The notes: generated by a model not told the origin, from the sequence alone. A DNA stretch of 64,000 bases from Citrobacter werkmanii NBRC 105721 (GCA_000759755.1 BBMW01000009.1:434001-498000); one strand, 5' to 3'. Shown: positions 10,372 through 21,431, counted from the first letter of the stretch. Numbers and translations: made by a program.

Positions 10372-10905
10372 TCAGGGATAAACCAACGTAAACCACACGT
10401 CTGAACGAAGTATTCCCGGTGTGATATTTTCCGAGACGGCCCGATAGCGAGCAGTGAAATGAAACGTCATCTCTTGGGTGATAATCGGCGCGTAATGAAG
10501 CGGTAGAGCATTCGGAATTATTTGCTGTTGTCGCTCGTCAAATAGCGCCAGACCAACCCCCGAAGATGCAGACGCATCGCCGCTGGCCAGAAATACCTGC
10601 GGATCTTCCGCTGGCGTCACACCGGCAAACGCAATCCCGACGTGGTCATAAACATCAGAACTACACGACGTTAATCGCAGTGAAAACGGTACGCTGGTAG
10701 AGGCAAAGCTTCCCGTTCCGGAGAAGGCATTGGTACGATATTGCCCCATTTGCACCCGCAAATTCTGGCTGTCGGTGGCGACCGTACAGGCGCCGTTAAC
10801 GAGCTGCCCTCGTAAGTGGAGGCGCCCGCTTTCCAGTATTACCGTATGAGCAAGCGCAGGCATTACGCACAGCATTCCCGCCAGCGCCACGCCTTTCCCT
10901 ATCAT
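10372..10905 (-). CDS. fimI: FimI, fimbrial protein
   Basis: A 177-residue pilin-like protein with a signal peptide ending near PALA/HTVIL, paired cysteines (NGACTVA and LTSCSS), and a C-terminal [13 protein letters not shown] 10905 is chosen over ATG 10914 because AAGGA sits at a proper distance only from the former and the length matches Salmonella FimI. FimI lies between the major subunit and the chaperone; in E. coli the homologue is proposed to stop rod growth and anchor the pilus in the usher. Confidence 0.88.
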   Translation of the reverse strand: MIGKGVALAGMLCVMPALAHTVILESGRLHLRGQLVNGACTVATDSQNLRVQMGQYRTNAFSGTGSFASTSVPFSLRLTSCSSDVYDHVGIAFAGVTPAEDPQVFLASGDASASSGVGLALFDERQQQIIPNALPLHYAPIITQEMTFHFTARYRAVSENITPGILRSDVWFTLVYP

Positions 10906-10982
10906 CTGCCGCATCCTTTTTCATCCCCGGATATTGCCTCATCCAATGAGGCGAACATCATCCTTGCGCGAATCTAAACGGC

Positions 10983-11537
10983 TTATTCGTACTTCATGAT
11001 AAACGTCGCGTCGGCATTCGCCTGACCCGGCGTAGCGCTGGTCGCGGTCGCTTTATAACGGGCAGAGAAACGCAGGGTGTTGGTCCCTTCTACCAGCGCC
11101 TGAGCGGTAGAGAAGGTTGCTCCATCCGGCTTCAGCGCGGTGGACGTATTGTCCAGAATTTCAATCCCTACACCGCCCGCGGTAGTGCTGTTATCCGAGG
11201 AGGAAACGGCCAGCAGGTTATTGTTAATGAGGTCAGTCTGACCAGAGAAAGCAACCGCGGCGGTCGCAGCCACTTTCGGGTCACAGTCGTTCAGTACGAT
11301 AGTGAACGGAATTTGTGCCGTCGTGTCGCCTACTGCAGCAAAACTGGCGGTACGATATTGGCCTAACGTAACAACCTGATCGGATGACTGAGTGCTGACT
11401 GCACAGGCTGCATTGACCAGTTCACCTTCAAAATGCACGGTACCACCGCTAACGCTTACCGGATCGGCCGCAACCGCTGCGCCCGCAACTAACATCAGGC
11501 TGGCAATAACAGAAGAGGTCATTAATTTACGTTTCAT
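10983..11537 (-). CDS. fimA: FimA, major type 1 fimbrial subunit
   Basis: A 184-residue pilin. The signal peptide ends near [11 protein letters not shown]; the disulphide cysteines are in NAACAVST and NDCDPKVA; the C-terminus is ATFIMKYE. Start ATG 11537 has AAGGGA 7 nt upstream; an upstream in-frame start at 11606 lacks support. It is the first gene of fimAICDHF and polymerises into the rod. Expression in Salmonella depends on FimZ/FimY at the fimA promoter, not on an invertible switch. Confidence 0.95.
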   Translation of the reverse strand: MKRKLMTSSVIASLMLVAGAAVAADPVSVSGGTVHFEGELVNAACAVSTQSSDQVVTLGQYRTASFAAVGDTTAQIPFTIVLNDCDPKVAATAAVAFSGQTDLINNNLLAVSSSDNSTTAGGVGIEILDNTSTALKPDGATFSTAQALVEGTNTLRFSARYKATATSATPGQANADATFIMKYE

Positions 11538-12112
11538 GGATTTCCCTTGAATTACATACATCCGGCTCCGGCGTCCTGCGGGATCCGTTTGAATCATTAT
11601 CGACATTAAATGTCAGGCTAATTATCTCTGCATCCTGTAAAGATATATATCGCAAGAGAATTAGTTAACTTTTTACCCCTACTCTCCTGAGTATTTGATT
11701 CACTAATTAATCTTCGCGAATATGACTATTCGTCACAGCGTTAAATTAAACATTTCAATTAATGAAAAATACCTGCAAATCCTTTTAATGCTCCTGGCTA
11801 ATTCTTATTGGGATCCAGGAAAATTCTGGGTAAAAATGAGGTAAAAGACACCATAATCAGACGTAACAGACTGGTTTATGGTGCATTAACCTTGAAAACA
11901 CCAGGGTGATGAGTTGTTTCATTGACGTTAAATTTAATTAGCATGATCATGAGTTATGTGAACGGTCTCAGCGTCTGAACCGACCCTGCCCGCTGACCGC
12001 GTTCCCCGCAATCGCACGTAAAAACGCAAACGAAAACTGACAGCACGTTCTGCTTCTGACAAAATAGTGACATCCCCTTCGATTTAACGTAACAGACGGA
12101 ATCCTCTCTCTG
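11538..12112. promoter_or_regulatory. fimA-folD divergent promoter region
   Basis: This 575-bp AT-rich gap between fimA (minus) and folD (plus) contains no gene. There is no fimB/fimE-type recombinase and I see no long terminal inverted repeat marking an invertible element, consistent with Salmonella-type control by FimZ. An 8-bp inverted repeat is present at 11850-11857 (CACCATAA) and 11877-11884 (TTATGGTG). Confidence 0.6.
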
Positions 12113-12979
12113 ATGGCAGCAAAGATTATTGACGGTAAAACGATTGCGCAGCAGGTGCGCTCTGAGGTTGCTCAAAAAGTTCAGGCGCGTTTAGCGGCTG
12201 GATTACGCGCCCCAGGCCTGGCTGTTGTGCTGGTAGGTAGCAACCCGGCTTCGCAGATTTATGTCGCGAGTAAACGCAAAGCCTGTGATGAAGTGGGGTT
12301 TGTCTCCCGCTCTTATGACCTGCCTGAAACCACCAGCGAGGCGGAGCTTCTTGAGCTGATCGATACGCTCAATGCAGATACCACCATCGACGGTATCCTG
12401 GTACAACTGCCATTACCGGCAGGTATCGACAACGTTAAAGTGCTGGAGCGTATTGCACCGGATAAAGACGTAGACGGTTTCCACCCGTATAACGTTGGTC
12501 GTCTGTGTCAACGCGCGCCGCGTCTGCGTCCATGTACTCCGCGCGGGATTGTCACTCTGCTTGAGCGTTATAACATCGATACCTATGGTCTGAATGCCGT
12601 AGTGATTGGCGCCTCAAATATTGTCGGACGCCCGATGAGCATGGAGCTGCTGCTGGCTGGCTGCACCACCACGGTCACCCACCGATTCACCAAAGATCTG
12701 CGTCGCCACGTAGAACATGCGGACCTGCTGATTGTTGCTGTCGGCAAACCTGGCTTTATTCCCGGCGAGTGGATCAAAGAAGGTGCGATTGTGATTGATG
12801 TCGGCATCAACCGTCTGGAGAATGGTAAGGTTGTTGGCGATGTGGTCTTTGAAGATGCTGCCGCGCGTGCGTCATATATCACGCCGGTACCGGGCGGCGT
12901 AGGCCCAATGACTGTCGCCACACTTATCGAAAACACGCTACAGGCGTGTGTTGAATACCATGATGTAAAGGACGTTTAA
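12113..12979 (+). CDS. folD: FolD, methylene-THF dehydrogenase/cyclohydrolase
   Basis: A 288-residue bifunctional enzyme of one-carbon metabolism that interconverts 5,10-methylene-THF, 5,10-methenyl-THF and 10-formyl-THF using NADP. Family signatures are [14 protein letters not shown] with the catalytic Lys, ILVQLPLP, and the NADP site [11 protein letters not shown], ending with [11 protein letters not shown]. Length equals the E. coli enzyme. It is followed after 1 bp by ybcJ. Confidence 0.98.
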   Translation: MAAKIIDGKTIAQQVRSEVAQKVQARLAAGLRAPGLAVVLVGSNPASQIYVASKRKACDEVGFVSRSYDLPETTSEAELLELIDTLNADTTIDGILVQLPLPAGIDNVKVLERIAPDKDVDGFHPYNVGRLCQRAPRLRPCTPRGIVTLLERYNIDTYGLNAVVIGASNIVGRPMSMELLLAGCTTTVTHRFTKDLRRHVEHADLLIVAVGKPGFIPGEWIKEGAIVIDVGINRLENGKVVGDVVFEDAAARASYITPVPGGVGPMTVATLIENTLQACVEYHDVKDV

Positions 12980-12980
12980 G

Positions 12981-13193
12981 ATGGCCACATTTTCACTGGG
13001 TAAACACCCTCACGTTGAACTCTGCGATTTGCTGAAGCTGGAAGGCTGGAGCGAAAGCGGCGCCCAGGCAAAGATTGCTATTGGCGAAGGTTTAGTGAAG
13101 GTCGATGGCGCTGTTGAAACGCGCAAACGCTGTAAAATCGTTGCCGGACAGACCGTCAGCTTTGAAGGCCACAGCATTAACGTCGTGGCGTGA
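12981..13193 (+). CDS. ybcJ: YbcJ, small S4-like RNA-binding protein
   Basis: A 70-residue protein with an S4-type RNA-binding fold, including GAQAKIAIGEGLVKVDG and ETRKRCKIVAGQTVSF. It is separated from folD by a single base, so probably co-transcribed. The family is thought to bind RNA; the precise role is unknown. Confidence 0.92.
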   Translation: MATFSLGKHPHVELCDLLKLEGWSESGAQAKIAIGEGLVKVDGAVETRKRCKIVAGQTVSFEGHSINVVA

Positions 13194-13201
13194 CCCCGAG
13201 T

Positions 13202-13229
13202 GCCGGATGAGGTTAACACCGCGTCCGGC
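13202..13229. repeat. REP-like palindrome after ybcJ
   Basis: GCCGGATG (13202-13209) and CGTCCGGC (13222-13229) form an imperfect stem of the enterobacterial REP type just after ybcJ. Confidence 0.65.
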
Positions 13230-13318
13230 CACTTCCCCATCTCATTTTCAGATAATGACTTCATCCCTACTTCACAGTGAACGGCTAGCATGTTGTTTTT
13301 CCACACGAAGCGAACATC

Positions 13319-13843
13319 ATGCCAACCATCATTACTCACGCGGCCGTTCCACTCTGTTTAGGATTAGGTCTCGGACTTAAAGTCATTCCCCCGCGATTAC
13401 TGTTTACCGGCGTCATTCTGGCTATGCTGCCGGATGCCGACGTGCTGTCGTTTAAGCTTGGCGTCGCCTACGGCAACGTGTTTGGTCATCGTGGCTTTAC
13501 CCACTCACTGCTGTTCGCCTTTGTCGTGCCGCTACTTTGCGTATTGATTGGCCGACGATGGTTTAAAGCCGGATTGATTCGCTGCTGGCTATTCCTGACG
13601 CTTTCACTGCTGTCGCACAGTCTGCTGGATTCTGTCACCACCGGCGGCAAAGGCGTCGGCTGGCTGTGGCCGTGGTCGGATGAACGCTTTTTCGCGCCGT
13701 GGCAGGTGATTAAAGTCGCGCCGTTCGCGCTGTCACGCTACGCGACCCCTTACGGGCATCAGGTTATTATTTCGGAATTATTATGGGTGTGGCTACCGGG
13801 AGTGATGATGATGGGTGTGCTGTGGTGGTACAGACGTCATTAA
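13319..13843 (+). CDS. ybcI: YbcI, inner-membrane metal-dependent hydrolase family
   Basis: A 174-residue membrane protein of the YdjM/YbcI family (DUF457-like metal-dependent hydrolase). It has several hydrophobic segments and conserved polar motifs near the N-terminus and middle: THAAVPL, LPDADVLSF, HRGFTHSL, and SHSLLDSVTTGG. The His/Asp pattern suggests a membrane-embedded metal site; the substrate is not known. It is followed by a REP cluster. Confidence 0.85.
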   Translation: MPTIITHAAVPLCLGLGLGLKVIPPRLLFTGVILAMLPDADVLSFKLGVAYGNVFGHRGFTHSLLFAFVVPLLCVLIGRRWFKAGLIRCWLFLTLSLLSHSLLDSVTTGGKGVGWLWPWSDERFFAPWQVIKVAPFALSRYATPYGHQVIISELLWVWLPGVMMMGVLWWYRRH

Positions 13844-13847
13844 TAGT

Positions 13848-13923
13848 GCCTGATGGCGCTATGCTTATCAGGCCTACCGATCATTACATCGTAGGCCGGA
13901 TAAGGCGTTAGACGCCATCCGGC
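13848..13923. repeat. BIME (paired REP elements) between ybcI and cysS
   Basis: Two palindromic REP units in opposite orientation, about 13848-13874 and 13890-13923, carry the usual GCCGGAT/CATCCGGC cores. They separate the convergent ybcI and cysS genes. Confidence 0.85.
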
Positions 13924-13932
13924 AATAGAGAG

Positions 13933-15318
13933 TTACTTACGGCGCCAGGTGGTGCCCTGCGGGCCATCTTCCAGCACGATGCCCATCTCGTTGAGACGGT
14001 CACGCGCGGCGTCAGCTGCCGCCCAGTCTTTGGCTTTACGCGCGTCCAGACGCTGCTGAATTAACGCTTCAATTTCAGCAACTTCACCGTCATCCGCCTG
14101 CGCGCCGCTTTGCAGGAACGCTTCCGGATCCTGTTCCAGCAGGCCCAGCACGCTGGAGAGCTTGCGCAGATGCGCAGCCATACCGTTAGCCGCCGCCATA
14201 TCTTCACCCTTCAGGCGGTTAACTTCACGCGCCATATCAAACAGCACGGAGTAAGCTTCCGGCGTGTTGAAGTCATCGTCCATCGCTTCAATGAAACGCG
14301 CTTCAAAGTCCTCGCCACCCGCAGGGGCAACGGATTTGTCGGTACCACGCAGCGCGGTGTACAGACGTTCCAGCGCAGAACGCGCCTGTTTCAGGTTCTC
14401 TTCGCTGTAGTTCAACTGGCTACGGTAATGACCCGACATCAGGAAGTAGCGAATGGTTTCGGCGTCGTAGTATTTCAGCACGTCGCGTACGGTAAAGAAG
14501 TTGCCCAGCGATTTGGACATTTTCTCGCGGTCAACCATCACCATCCCGGAGTGCATCCAGTAGTTCACGTATTCGCCATCGTGCGCACAGGTGGACTGCG
14601 CGATTTCGTTTTCATGGTGCGGGAACATCAGGTCGGAGCCACCGCCATGAATATCGAAATGGTTGCCCAACTGTTTGCAGTTCATCGCCGAACACTCGAT
14701 ATGCCAGCCCGGACGACCTGCGCCCCATGGAGACGGCCAGCTAGGTTCGCCCTCTTTGGACATTTTCCACAGCACAAAGTCCATCGGGTTGCGCTTCACG
14801 TCAACCACGTCAACGCGAGCGCCCGCCTGCAACTGATCCAGAGCCTGGCGTGACAGCTGACCGTAGTTCGGGTCAGTCGGAACGTCGAACATCACGTCGC
14901 CGTTATCGGCAACATAAGCGTGACCTTTGGCAATCAGCTGTTCGGTGATCTCAATAATCTCGGCGATATGGTGCGTAGCGCGAGGTTCCAGGTCCGGGCG
15001 CAGAATATTCAGCGCATCGAAATCGCTATGCATTTCCGCAATCATACGATCAACCAGCGCGACAAAGCTCTCGCCGTTTTCATTTGCGCGCTTGATGATT
15101 TTGTCGTCGATATCGGTAATGTTGCGCACATACTTCAGCTTATAGCCGAGGAAACGCAGATAACGCGCAACGACGTCGAAAGAAACAAAAGTACGTCCGT
15201 GGCCAATATGACAGAGATCGTAAACGGTAATACCACACACGTACATGCCGACTTCCCCGGCATGAATAGGTTTGAATTCCTCTTTTTGGCGCGTCAGTGT
15301 ATTAAAGATTTTTAACAT
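13933..15318 (-). CDS. cysS: CysS, cysteinyl-tRNA synthetase
   Basis: A 461-residue class I aminoacyl-tRNA synthetase. Start ATG 15318 (MLKIFNT) gives the E. coli length. Motifs are YVCGITVYD (zinc-ligand Cys), the HIGH motif [16 protein letters not shown] (second zinc Cys), HHENE (His and Glu ligands) and KMSKS. It charges tRNA-Cys. It is divergent from ppiB. Confidence 0.98.
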   Translation of the reverse strand: MLKIFNTLTRQKEEFKPIHAGEVGMYVCGITVYDLCHIGHGRTFVSFDVVARYLRFLGYKLKYVRNITDIDDKIIKRANENGESFVALVDRMIAEMHSDFDALNILRPDLEPRATHHIAEIIEITEQLIAKGHAYVADNGDVMFDVPTDPNYGQLSRQALDQLQAGARVDVVDVKRNPMDFVLWKMSKEGEPSWPSPWGAGRPGWHIECSAMNCKQLGNHFDIHGGGSDLMFPHHENEIAQSTCAHDGEYVNYWMHSGMVMVDREKMSKSLGNFFTVRDVLKYYDAETIRYFLMSGHYRSQLNYSEENLKQARSALERLYTALRGTDKSVAPAGGEDFEARFIEAMDDDFNTPEAYSVLFDMAREVNRLKGEDMAAANGMAAHLRKLSSVLGLLEQDPEAFLQSGAQADDGEVAEIEALIQQRLDARKAKDWAAADAARDRLNEMGIVLEDGPQGTTWRRK

Positions 15319-15491
15319 CGAAGATTCCGTGTAGACGTGTGTGGATAGTAAAGTCTGTATAATACCCATAATTTAGACCGGAAGCAGCACACTTTGCGAG
15401 GTGATCGCAGCTTGCGGTTATGCTATAACACACCCCTAACTCTGACCCTTGACAGGGTCGAAGCACCAATCTATCGGAACAGGATGCAAAA

Positions 15492-15986
15492 ATGGTTACT
15501 TTCCACACTAATCACGGCGATATCGTAATCAAAACGTTTGATGATAAAGCGCCTGAAACAGTTAAAAACTTCCTGGACTACTGCCGCGAAGGTTTTTATA
15601 ACAACACCATTTTCCACCGTGTTATTAACGGTTTCATGATCCAGGGCGGTGGTTTCGAGCCAGGCATGAAGCAAAAAGCCACGAAAGAAGCGATCAAAAA
15701 CGAAGCGAACAACGGTCTGAAAAACACCCGTGGTACGCTGGCAATGGCGCGTACTCAGGCTCCGCACTCCGCAACCGCACAGTTCTTCATCAACGTTGCT
15801 GACAATGACTTCCTGAACTTCTCCGGCGAAAGCATGCAGGGTTGGGGTTACTGCGTGTTTGCTGAAGTTGTTGAAGGCATGGACGTGGTTGATAAAATCA
15901 AAGGCGTTTCCACTGGTCGCAGCGGTATGCATCAGGATGTGCCTAAAGAAGACGTCATCATTGAAAACGTGACCGTCAGCGAGTAA
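15492..15986 (+). CDS. ppiB: PpiB, cytoplasmic peptidyl-prolyl isomerase B
   Basis: A 164-residue cyclophilin without a signal peptide. Active-site motifs include [22 protein letters not shown] and [13 protein letters not shown]. It catalyses cis/trans isomerisation of Xaa-Pro bonds. lpxH begins 2 bp after its stop, so the two are probably co-transcribed. Confidence 0.97.
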   Translation: MVTFHTNHGDIVIKTFDDKAPETVKNFLDYCREGFYNNTIFHRVINGFMIQGGGFEPGMKQKATKEAIKNEANNGLKNTRGTLAMARTQAPHSATAQFFINVADNDFLNFSGESMQGWGYCVFAEVVEGMDVVDKIKGVSTGRSGMHQDVPKEDVIIENVTVSE

Positions 15987-15988
15987 TC

Positions 15989-16711
15989 GTGGCGACACTG
16001 TTTATTGCAGATCTTCACCTCTGCACAGAAGAACCGGCGATCACCGCCGGTTTTCTGCGTTTTTTAGCCGGTGATGCGCGACAAGCCGATGCGCTGTACA
16101 TTCTCGGCGACCTGTTCGAAGCCTGGATTGGCGACGACGACCCTAATCCGCTGCATCATCAAATAGCCGCGGCGATAAAATCACTGGTTGATTCCGGCGT
16201 TCCCTGCTTTTTTATTCACGGCAACCGTGATTTTCTGCTCGGCAAACGTTTTGCCCGTGAGAGCGGCATGACTTTACTGCCCGAAGAGAAAATGCTCGAT
16301 CTGTATGGTCGCAAGGTACTGATCATGCATGGCGACACGTTATGCACCGACGATGCTGGCTATCAGGCGTTTCGCGCCAAAGTGCATCAATCCTGGTTAC
16401 AAAAACTATTCCTCGCCCTGCCATTGTTCATTCGCCAACGTATTGCCGCGAAAATGCGCGCCAACAGCAAAGCAGCCAACAGCAGTAAGTCGCTGGAGAT
16501 CATGGATGTGAATCAGCAGGCCGTTATTGCCGAGCTGGAAAATCATCAGGTCCAGTGGTTAATTCACGGTCATACCCACCGTCCGGCAGTACACGAACTT
16601 ACGGCCAATGGGCAACCCGCCTTCCGCGTAGTATTAGGCGCCTGGCACAGCGAAGGTTCGATGATCAAAGTCACACCACACGACGTTGAACTGATCGCAT
16701 TTCCATTTTAA
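15989..16711 (+). CDS. lpxH: LpxH, UDP-2,3-diacylglucosamine hydrolase
   Basis: A 240-residue calcineurin-like phosphoesterase of lipid A synthesis; it hydrolyses UDP-2,3-diacylglucosamine to lipid X and UMP at the inner membrane. It starts with GTG 15989, as in E. coli. Metal-ligand motifs are ADLHL (Asp8, His10), [13 protein letters not shown] (Asp41), HGNRDF (Asn79), IMHGD and HGHTHR. Confidence 0.97.
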   Translation: MATLFIADLHLCTEEPAITAGFLRFLAGDARQADALYILGDLFEAWIGDDDPNPLHHQIAAAIKSLVDSGVPCFFIHGNRDFLLGKRFARESGMTLLPEEKMLDLYGRKVLIMHGDTLCTDDAGYQAFRAKVHQSWLQKLFLALPLFIRQRIAAKMRANSKAANSSKSLEIMDVNQQAVIAELENHQVQWLIHGHTHRPAVHELTANGQPAFRVVLGAWHSEGSMIKVTPHDVELIAFPF

Positions 16712-16742
16712 CTCCCCCGTCAAAACGCTTGCTACACAGGCT

Positions 16743-16758
16743 ACGCAATCGTTTTCCT
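16743..16758 (+). promoter_or_regulatory. PurR operator upstream of purEK
   Basis: ACGCAATCGTTTTCCT matches the purine repressor box (consensus ACGCAAACGTTTTCCT) with one difference. It lies 72-87 bp before purE, where PurR represses purEK in E. coli when hypoxanthine/guanine are present. Confidence 0.9.
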
Positions 16759-16829
16759 TGACGGTGAATTATGCTATTCTCTGTGGCCTCAAAAGTCGAG
16801 TGTAGTGCACCACAGGAGTTTTCAGACGC

Positions 16830-17339
16830 ATGTCTTCCCGCAATAATCCGGCGCGTGTCGCCATCGTGATGGGGTCCAAAAGCGACTGGGCTACCATGCA
16901 GTTCGCCGCCGAAATCTTCGAAATGTTGGACGTTCCACATCATGTTGAGGTCGTCTCTGCTCACCGTACCCCAGACAAACTGTTCAGTTTCGCCGAAGGC
17001 GCTGAAGAGAACGGTTATCAGGTGATTATTGCCGGTGCCGGTGGTGCTGCACATTTGCCTGGTATGATTGCGGCGAAAACGCTGGTGCCTGTTTTAGGCG
17101 TTCCGGTACAAAGCGCAGCGTTGAGCGGCGTAGATAGCCTTTATTCCATCGTTCAAATGCCTCGCGGTATTCCGGTGGGCACGCTGGCGATCGGCAAAGC
17201 GGGCGCGGCCAATGCGGCCCTGCTGGCCGCGCAAATTCTGGCAACACACGACAAAGAATTGCATCAGCGTCTGGCTGAGTGGCGTAAAGCGCAAACCGAC
17301 GAGGTGCTGGAGAACCCGGACCCGCGAGGTGTAGCATGA
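16830..17339 (+). CDS. purE: PurE, N5-carboxyaminoimidazole ribonucleotide mutase
   Basis: A 169-residue class I PurE that moves the carboxylate of N5-CAIR to C4 (purine biosynthesis). Recognisable segments are [16 protein letters not shown] (catalytic His) and [11 protein letters not shown]. The stop overlaps the purK start (ATGA at 17336), so the pair is translationally coupled. Confidence 0.98.
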   Translation: MSSRNNPARVAIVMGSKSDWATMQFAAEIFEMLDVPHHVEVVSAHRTPDKLFSFAEGAEENGYQVIIAGAGGAAHLPGMIAAKTLVPVLGVPVQSAALSGVDSLYSIVQMPRGIPVGTLAIGKAGAANAALLAAQILATHDKELHQRLAEWRKAQTDEVLENPDPRGVA

Positions 17340-18403
17340 AGCAGGTCTGCGTACTCGGCAATGGTCAGCTAGGACGCATGTTGCGTCAGGCCGGTGAGCC
17401 GCTGGGGATTGCGGTCTGGCCCGTCGGGCTGGACGCCGAACCCGCCGCCGTTCCTTTTCAACAAAGCGTGATCACCGCTGAGATTGAGCGCTGGCCGGAA
17501 ACGGCGCTCACCCGCGAACTGGCACGTCACCCGGCGTTTGTTAACCGCGACGTCTTCCCGATTATTGCTGACCGTCTGACGCAAAAACAGCTTTTTGACA
17601 AACTCAACCTGGCGACCGCGCCATGGCAACTGCTGGCGGATAAAAGCGAATGGTCTGCGGTGTTTGACAAACTCGGCGAGTTGGCAATTGTGAAGCGTCG
17701 CGTCGGCGGCTACGACGGTCGTGGACAGTGGCGTTTACGCGCGAATGAAACCGAACAACTGCCAGACGACTGCTACGGCGAGTGCATCGTCGAGCGAGGA
17801 ATCAACTTCTCCGGTGAAGTCTCACTGATTGGCGCGCGTGCGCACGACGGCAGCACCGTCTTCTATCCGCTGACCCATAACCTTCATCAGGACGGCATTC
17901 TGCGCACCAGCGTGGTATTTCCGCAGGCTAACGCTAAACAACAGGCGCAGGCCGAAGCGATGCTCTCTGCCATCATGCAGGAGCTGGGCTATGTCGGTGT
18001 GATGGCGATGGAGTGTTTCATCACCCCGGAAGGTCTGCTGATTAATGAACTGGCTCCGCGCGTGCACAACAGCGGGCACTGGACGCAAAACGGCGCCAGC
18101 ATCAGCCAGTTTGAACTGCATCTGCGCGCCATTACCGGCCTGCCGCTGCCGACGCCGGTGGTGAACAATCCTTCGGTGATGGTAAACCTGATCGGCAGCG
18201 ACCTGAACTACGACTGGCTGAAGCTGCCGCTGGTGCATCTGCACTGGTATGACAAAGATGTACGCGAAGGGCGTAAGGTGGGACACTTGAACCTGAGCGA
18301 CAGCGATACCGCGCGCCTTAGCGCCACGCTGGAAGCGCTCATTCCCCTGCTGCCGCCGGAATATGCCAGCGGTATCATCTGGGCGCAGTCAAAGCTGAAA
18401 TAA
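17336..18403 (+). CDS. purK: PurK, N5-CAIR synthetase
   Basis: A 355-residue ATP-grasp enzyme converting AIR, bicarbonate and ATP to N5-CAIR, the substrate of PurE. Motifs are GNGQLGRML at the N-terminus, [13 protein letters not shown], and [13 protein letters not shown]. Length is as in E. coli. It is followed by a long hairpin before the convergent carbamate kinase gene. Confidence 0.98.
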   Translation: MKQVCVLGNGQLGRMLRQAGEPLGIAVWPVGLDAEPAAVPFQQSVITAEIERWPETALTRELARHPAFVNRDVFPIIADRLTQKQLFDKLNLATAPWQLLADKSEWSAVFDKLGELAIVKRRVGGYDGRGQWRLRANETEQLPDDCYGECIVERGINFSGEVSLIGARAHDGSTVFYPLTHNLHQDGILRTSVVFPQANAKQQAQAEAMLSAIMQELGYVGVMAMECFITPEGLLINELAPRVHNSGHWTQNGASISQFELHLRAITGLPLPTPVVNNPSVMVNLIGSDLNYDWLKLPLVHLHWYDKDVREGRKVGHLNLSDSDTARLSATLEALIPLLPPEYASGIIWAQSKLK

Positions 18404-18409
18404 ACCGAT

Positions 18410-18439
18410 ACGGGAGGTGTGCCTGCGCACGCCTCCCGT
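18410..18439. terminator. Hairpin between purK and allK
   Basis: The 13-bp stem ACGGGAGGTGTGC (18410-18422) with GCACGCCTCCCGT (18427-18439) has one G-U pair and a 4-nt loop. It lies between convergent genes; the T tract is short on both sides, so termination is likely but not certain. Confidence 0.6.
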
Positions 18440-18444
18440 TACTT

Positions 18445-19338
18445 TTACAGACGAATGCAGGTTCCGGCTTTCCCCGCCAACGTGTCTTCAATGCGAGACA
18501 GCGCGCCAATCCACGCGGGTTTTCCACGTCGCTTCACGTATCCGCTTACGGCTGTCACCTTTGGCCCCATCGAACCATCAGCTTTAGCAAACGGTGCCAG
18601 TTCATCAGGAGAGGCTTGTCGAATCGCACGTTGCTCTGGTGTGCCCCAGTTCTCATAGACCGCATCAGCATCGGTGAGGATAACCAGACCGTCGGCATCG
18701 ATCTGTTCAGCCAGCAATGCCGCCGCCAGATCCTTATCAATGACCGCTTCAGACCCAACCCCTTCCCCGGTAACCGGCACGCCGCCACCGCCGCTACAAA
18801 TCACCACATGGCCTTCTTTGAGCAAGAGCTTAATAGCATCGCTTTCGACGATCTGGCGAGGCTCAGGCGAGGCGACAACACGACGCAGGTATTTGCCGTC
18901 ACGTTTCATATGCCAGCCGTAGGTGGCTTCCAGCTGCGTTTGATCTGCAGGCGAATACACCGGGCCGATAAATTTTTCCGGCGCCATAAACGCGGGATCG
19001 TCTTCAGACACCACAATTCGCGTTAACACTGTGGTCACCGGCGGCATCTCCGGTTCAGCGGTCAGACTTTGCGCTAACATATAACCAATCATGCCCTGAG
19101 TCTCTGCCACCAGCACATCCAGCGGGTAAGGTTCAACCTCCTTCCAGGCAAGATTCTGTAACGATAACAGACCAACCTGCGGCCCATTGCCATGTACGAT
19201 GGCCAGGCGGTACGAACGCGCCAGACGCGCCAGGGCAGGTACGGCGCTGGCAATATTACGATATTGATTTTCTGCCGTCAGCGCCTCGCCGCGCTGCAAT
19301 AATGCGTTGCCACCAAGAGCAACAACCAGCGTTTTCAT
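18445..19338 (-). CDS. allK: Carbamate kinase of the allantoin cluster (YbcF/AllK)
   Basis: A 297-residue carbamate kinase. Signatures are VALGGNALLQRG at the N-terminus, HGNGPQVG, SGGGGVPV and DKDLAAALLA. It converts carbamoyl phosphate plus ADP to ATP, CO2 and ammonia. It is the last gene of the leftward allF-allG-allH-allK operon, 3 bp after allH. With the carbamoyltransferase encoded upstream it gains ATP from oxalurate breakdown in anaerobic allantoin use. Confidence 0.92.
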   Translation of the reverse strand: MKTLVVALGGNALLQRGEALTAENQYRNIASAVPALARLARSYRLAIVHGNGPQVGLLSLQNLAWKEVEPYPLDVLVAETQGMIGYMLAQSLTAEPEMPPVTTVLTRIVVSEDDPAFMAPEKFIGPVYSPADQTQLEATYGWHMKRDGKYLRRVVASPEPRQIVESDAIKLLLKEGHVVICSGGGGVPVTGEGVGSEAVIDKDLAAALLAEQIDADGLVILTDADAVYENWGTPEQRAIRQASPDELAPFAKADGSMGPKVTAVSGYVKRRGKPAWIGALSRIEDTLAGKAGTCIRL

Positions 19339-19341
19339 TCC

Positions 19342-20151
19342 CTATCCTTCTATGATTTGTTGCCCAAGCCAGAACCCCAACAGGGTGTCTGCGCCGGAGG
19401 TATGCCCGAGCGCTAGCAGCGAATTTATCGCCGCGTCCATCCTTTGGTGTCGGCCCAAAGCATGAGTGAAGTGGAGCAAAGGTGAAGCGAAGTATCCTAA
19501 TGCCGCGTAGCGTAAGTAGCTCACGCTAACCACGGTCGTCGCCAGTTCAAGATTGCCGGAATATTCAAAGAAACGATGGCCGGAATCCTTATTCAGCGCG
19601 CCAAAATACCAGGCGGCCAGAAGCATTCCGGTCAACGTATCATCATGGCTGGGCGTTAAACCTGGCCCCTTACCTAACCACTGCCGCCAGTCTGTCGATA
19701 AGCCAGCCAGCGCCGAGAAAAAGCAATGGCGGAACTGACGTAACTCGGAGCACAAAGGCAAATTTGCCGCCAGCATTAACGGCCCGAATAACCCCGTTTC
19801 CTCGCCGCGCTCCATCCAGGCGGATGCAAGGCGTGGAGCATGTGGGCGGGACGTTATTTTCAACGAACAATAACGCTGCGGTTGGCGCAACAGAAACGGT
19901 CCCAACACGATCCCCTCGGGGACAGCCTGAGGGGTTTCACTACCGCTTAACGCCATACACAGCGCATCAAAATCAGGCGCACGGATCACCCATCCTCCCG
20001 GGCTAAAACCACTGCCCTGGCGGTGCAGCGTTAACAGTGCGCCTCCTTCGGCCACAAGGTTAATCGAGCGCCGCCAGATCCCGGATAGCTGCCATGACTG
20101 GCGAAAATCCGGAGACTGCTGACTGCCCATCAGAGGACGGATGATCATCAT
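19342..20151 (-). CDS. allH: YlbF/AllH, DUF2877 subunit of oxamate carbamoyltransferase
   Basis: A 269-residue protein of the DUF2877 family, matching E. coli YlbF. It contains [18 protein letters not shown], a conserved acidic/His motif of the family, and ends [12 protein letters not shown]. As I recall, recent work on E. coli shows that FdrA (AllF), YlbE (AllG) and YlbF (AllH) together give oxamate carbamoyltransferase activity, the long-missing step cleaving oxalurate to oxamate and carbamoyl phosphate. Start ATG 20151 or the next codon. Confidence 0.85.
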   Translation of the reverse strand: MMIIRPLMGSQQSPDFRQSWQLSGIWRRSINLVAEGGALLTLHRQGSGFSPGGWVIRAPDFDALCMALSGSETPQAVPEGIVLGPFLLRQPQRYCSLKITSRPHAPRLASAWMERGEETGLFGPLMLAANLPLCSELRQFRHCFFSALAGLSTDWRQWLGKGPGLTPSHDDTLTGMLLAAWYFGALNKDSGHRFFEYSGNLELATTVVSVSYLRYAALGYFASPLLHFTHALGRHQRMDAAINSLLALGHTSGADTLLGFWLGQQIIEG

Positions 20152-20162
20152 GCGCGGCTCTC

Positions 20163-21422
20163 TTAGCTAATGCCCATACTTTCAGCCAGCGCTTCCAGAG
20201 CCAGCTCAAAGCAGGCCAACGGCGCACGAACTGTGCCCGCGCCGATCTGACCAATACCGGCTTCTTTATGGGCAATACCCGTGTTGATCAGCGGCGTAAT
20301 ACCTGTTTCCACGACGCGACGGATATCAAGACCAAGGCAAGCCCCCTGGAAATCCCAGCCAGGGATCTGCAACTGCATATTGCGTTCCAGATAGATTTCA
20401 GCCATCTCCTCGGAAACGGACTTCGCGGCCTCCATCCCTCCGGCACCGACAAAACGCGTTACGCCAGGGGCAGCGATCATCGCGGCGCCGCCAATCCCAA
20501 AGGTTTCGGTGATGGCGCTATCGCCCATATCCGGGTTAGCTTGTTCCTGCGAGAAGCCGGTAAAGAACAGCCCCTGCGGTGTGTTAACCGGCGCAGTAAA
20601 CCAGCGATCGCCAAGTCCGCTCACCCGGATACCGAACATATCGCCATTACGGGTCATTGCGGTCACAATACTGCCGGAACGCACCATTGCTCCGGCATCC
20701 ATTGCCGCTTTGCAGTAAGCCATCGCCAGGTTCAAGAAGAACTGGTCGGTCACACTGAGAAAATCCATCACCTCAGCAATCTGCTGCTTATCATGTTCCA
20801 GACGGGCAATTTGCGGTGCCAGAGTTCGCATCAGCAGAGCTGAAGAGGCAATGTTGCGCTGATGGAACTCATCGCCCATCGTAATGCCCTGCGCCATCAT
20901 GGCGGTCAGATCAATACCCTGTTCCAGATTGGCCAGCGCCGCGCTTAAAACAGGCATCAGGACATCGCGCATCCAACGTAGACGCTGCTGGACATCTTCG
21001 CCATACGCGCCGAAGCGCATCACTTTGCCAATCCCTTCGTTGAGATTGCAGTAAGCCCGGTTACCGTCGGTGATATTTTCCACCACCAGCATCGGCATGC
21101 TGGCAGAGGTGATTCCCCCCATTGGCCCCACAGCATTAACATGGTGGCAAGGTACGAACCGGACTTTGCCCTGCTCCAGTAAAGCCAGCGCGCTCATCTC
21201 ATCATTGGCCCACCCTTCAAACAGACATGCACCAATACAGGCCCCTTTCATCGGACCAGTCATCTCTTGCCAACGCATTGGCGGTCCCGCATGCAGCAAC
21301 GTTTTCCCTTCATTGAGCTCGCGAATTAATGAGGAGGCTGGTTGCACATCCAGCCAGTGCGGACGCGCACGACGAATTTGTTCGATTACTGCAGCATTGG
21401 CTTGCGCCACTGATGTAAACAT
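20163..21422 (-). CDS. allG: YlbE/AllG, DUF1116 subunit of oxamate carbamoyltransferase
   Basis: A 419-residue protein of the DUF1116 family, matching E. coli YlbE but complete and unbroken. Features include [33 protein letters not shown] and [19 protein letters not shown]. It lies 9 bp after allF. The family always travels with FdrA-like proteins; its separate catalytic contribution is not known to me. Confidence 0.87.
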   Translation of the reverse strand: MFTSVAQANAAVIEQIRRARPHWLDVQPASSLIRELNEGKTLLHAGPPMRWQEMTGPMKGACIGACLFEGWANDEMSALALLEQGKVRFVPCHHVNAVGPMGGITSASMPMLVVENITDGNRAYCNLNEGIGKVMRFGAYGEDVQQRLRWMRDVLMPVLSAALANLEQGIDLTAMMAQGITMGDEFHQRNIASSALLMRTLAPQIARLEHDKQQIAEVMDFLSVTDQFFLNLAMAYCKAAMDAGAMVRSGSIVTAMTRNGDMFGIRVSGLGDRWFTAPVNTPQGLFFTGFSQEQANPDMGDSAITETFGIGGAAMIAAPGVTRFVGAGGMEAAKSVSEEMAEIYLERNMQLQIPGWDFQGACLGLDIRRVVETGITPLINTGIAHKEAGIGQIGAGTVRAPLACFELALEALAESMGIS

Positions 21423-21431
21423 TGGAACCCC

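Noticed and set aside
11538-12112. Invertible fim switch like that of E. coli fimA
   Set aside because: No recombinase genes nearby and no long matching inverted repeats; the Salmonella-type regulators fimZ/Y/W are present instead.
14110-14853. 247-codon open frame antisense to cysS
   Set aside because: It lies wholly inside a well-supported essential gene and shows only low-complexity reverse-strand sequence.
15471-15998. 175-codon open frame antisense to ppiB
   Set aside because: Shadow of a conserved cyclophilin gene; no recognisable domain.
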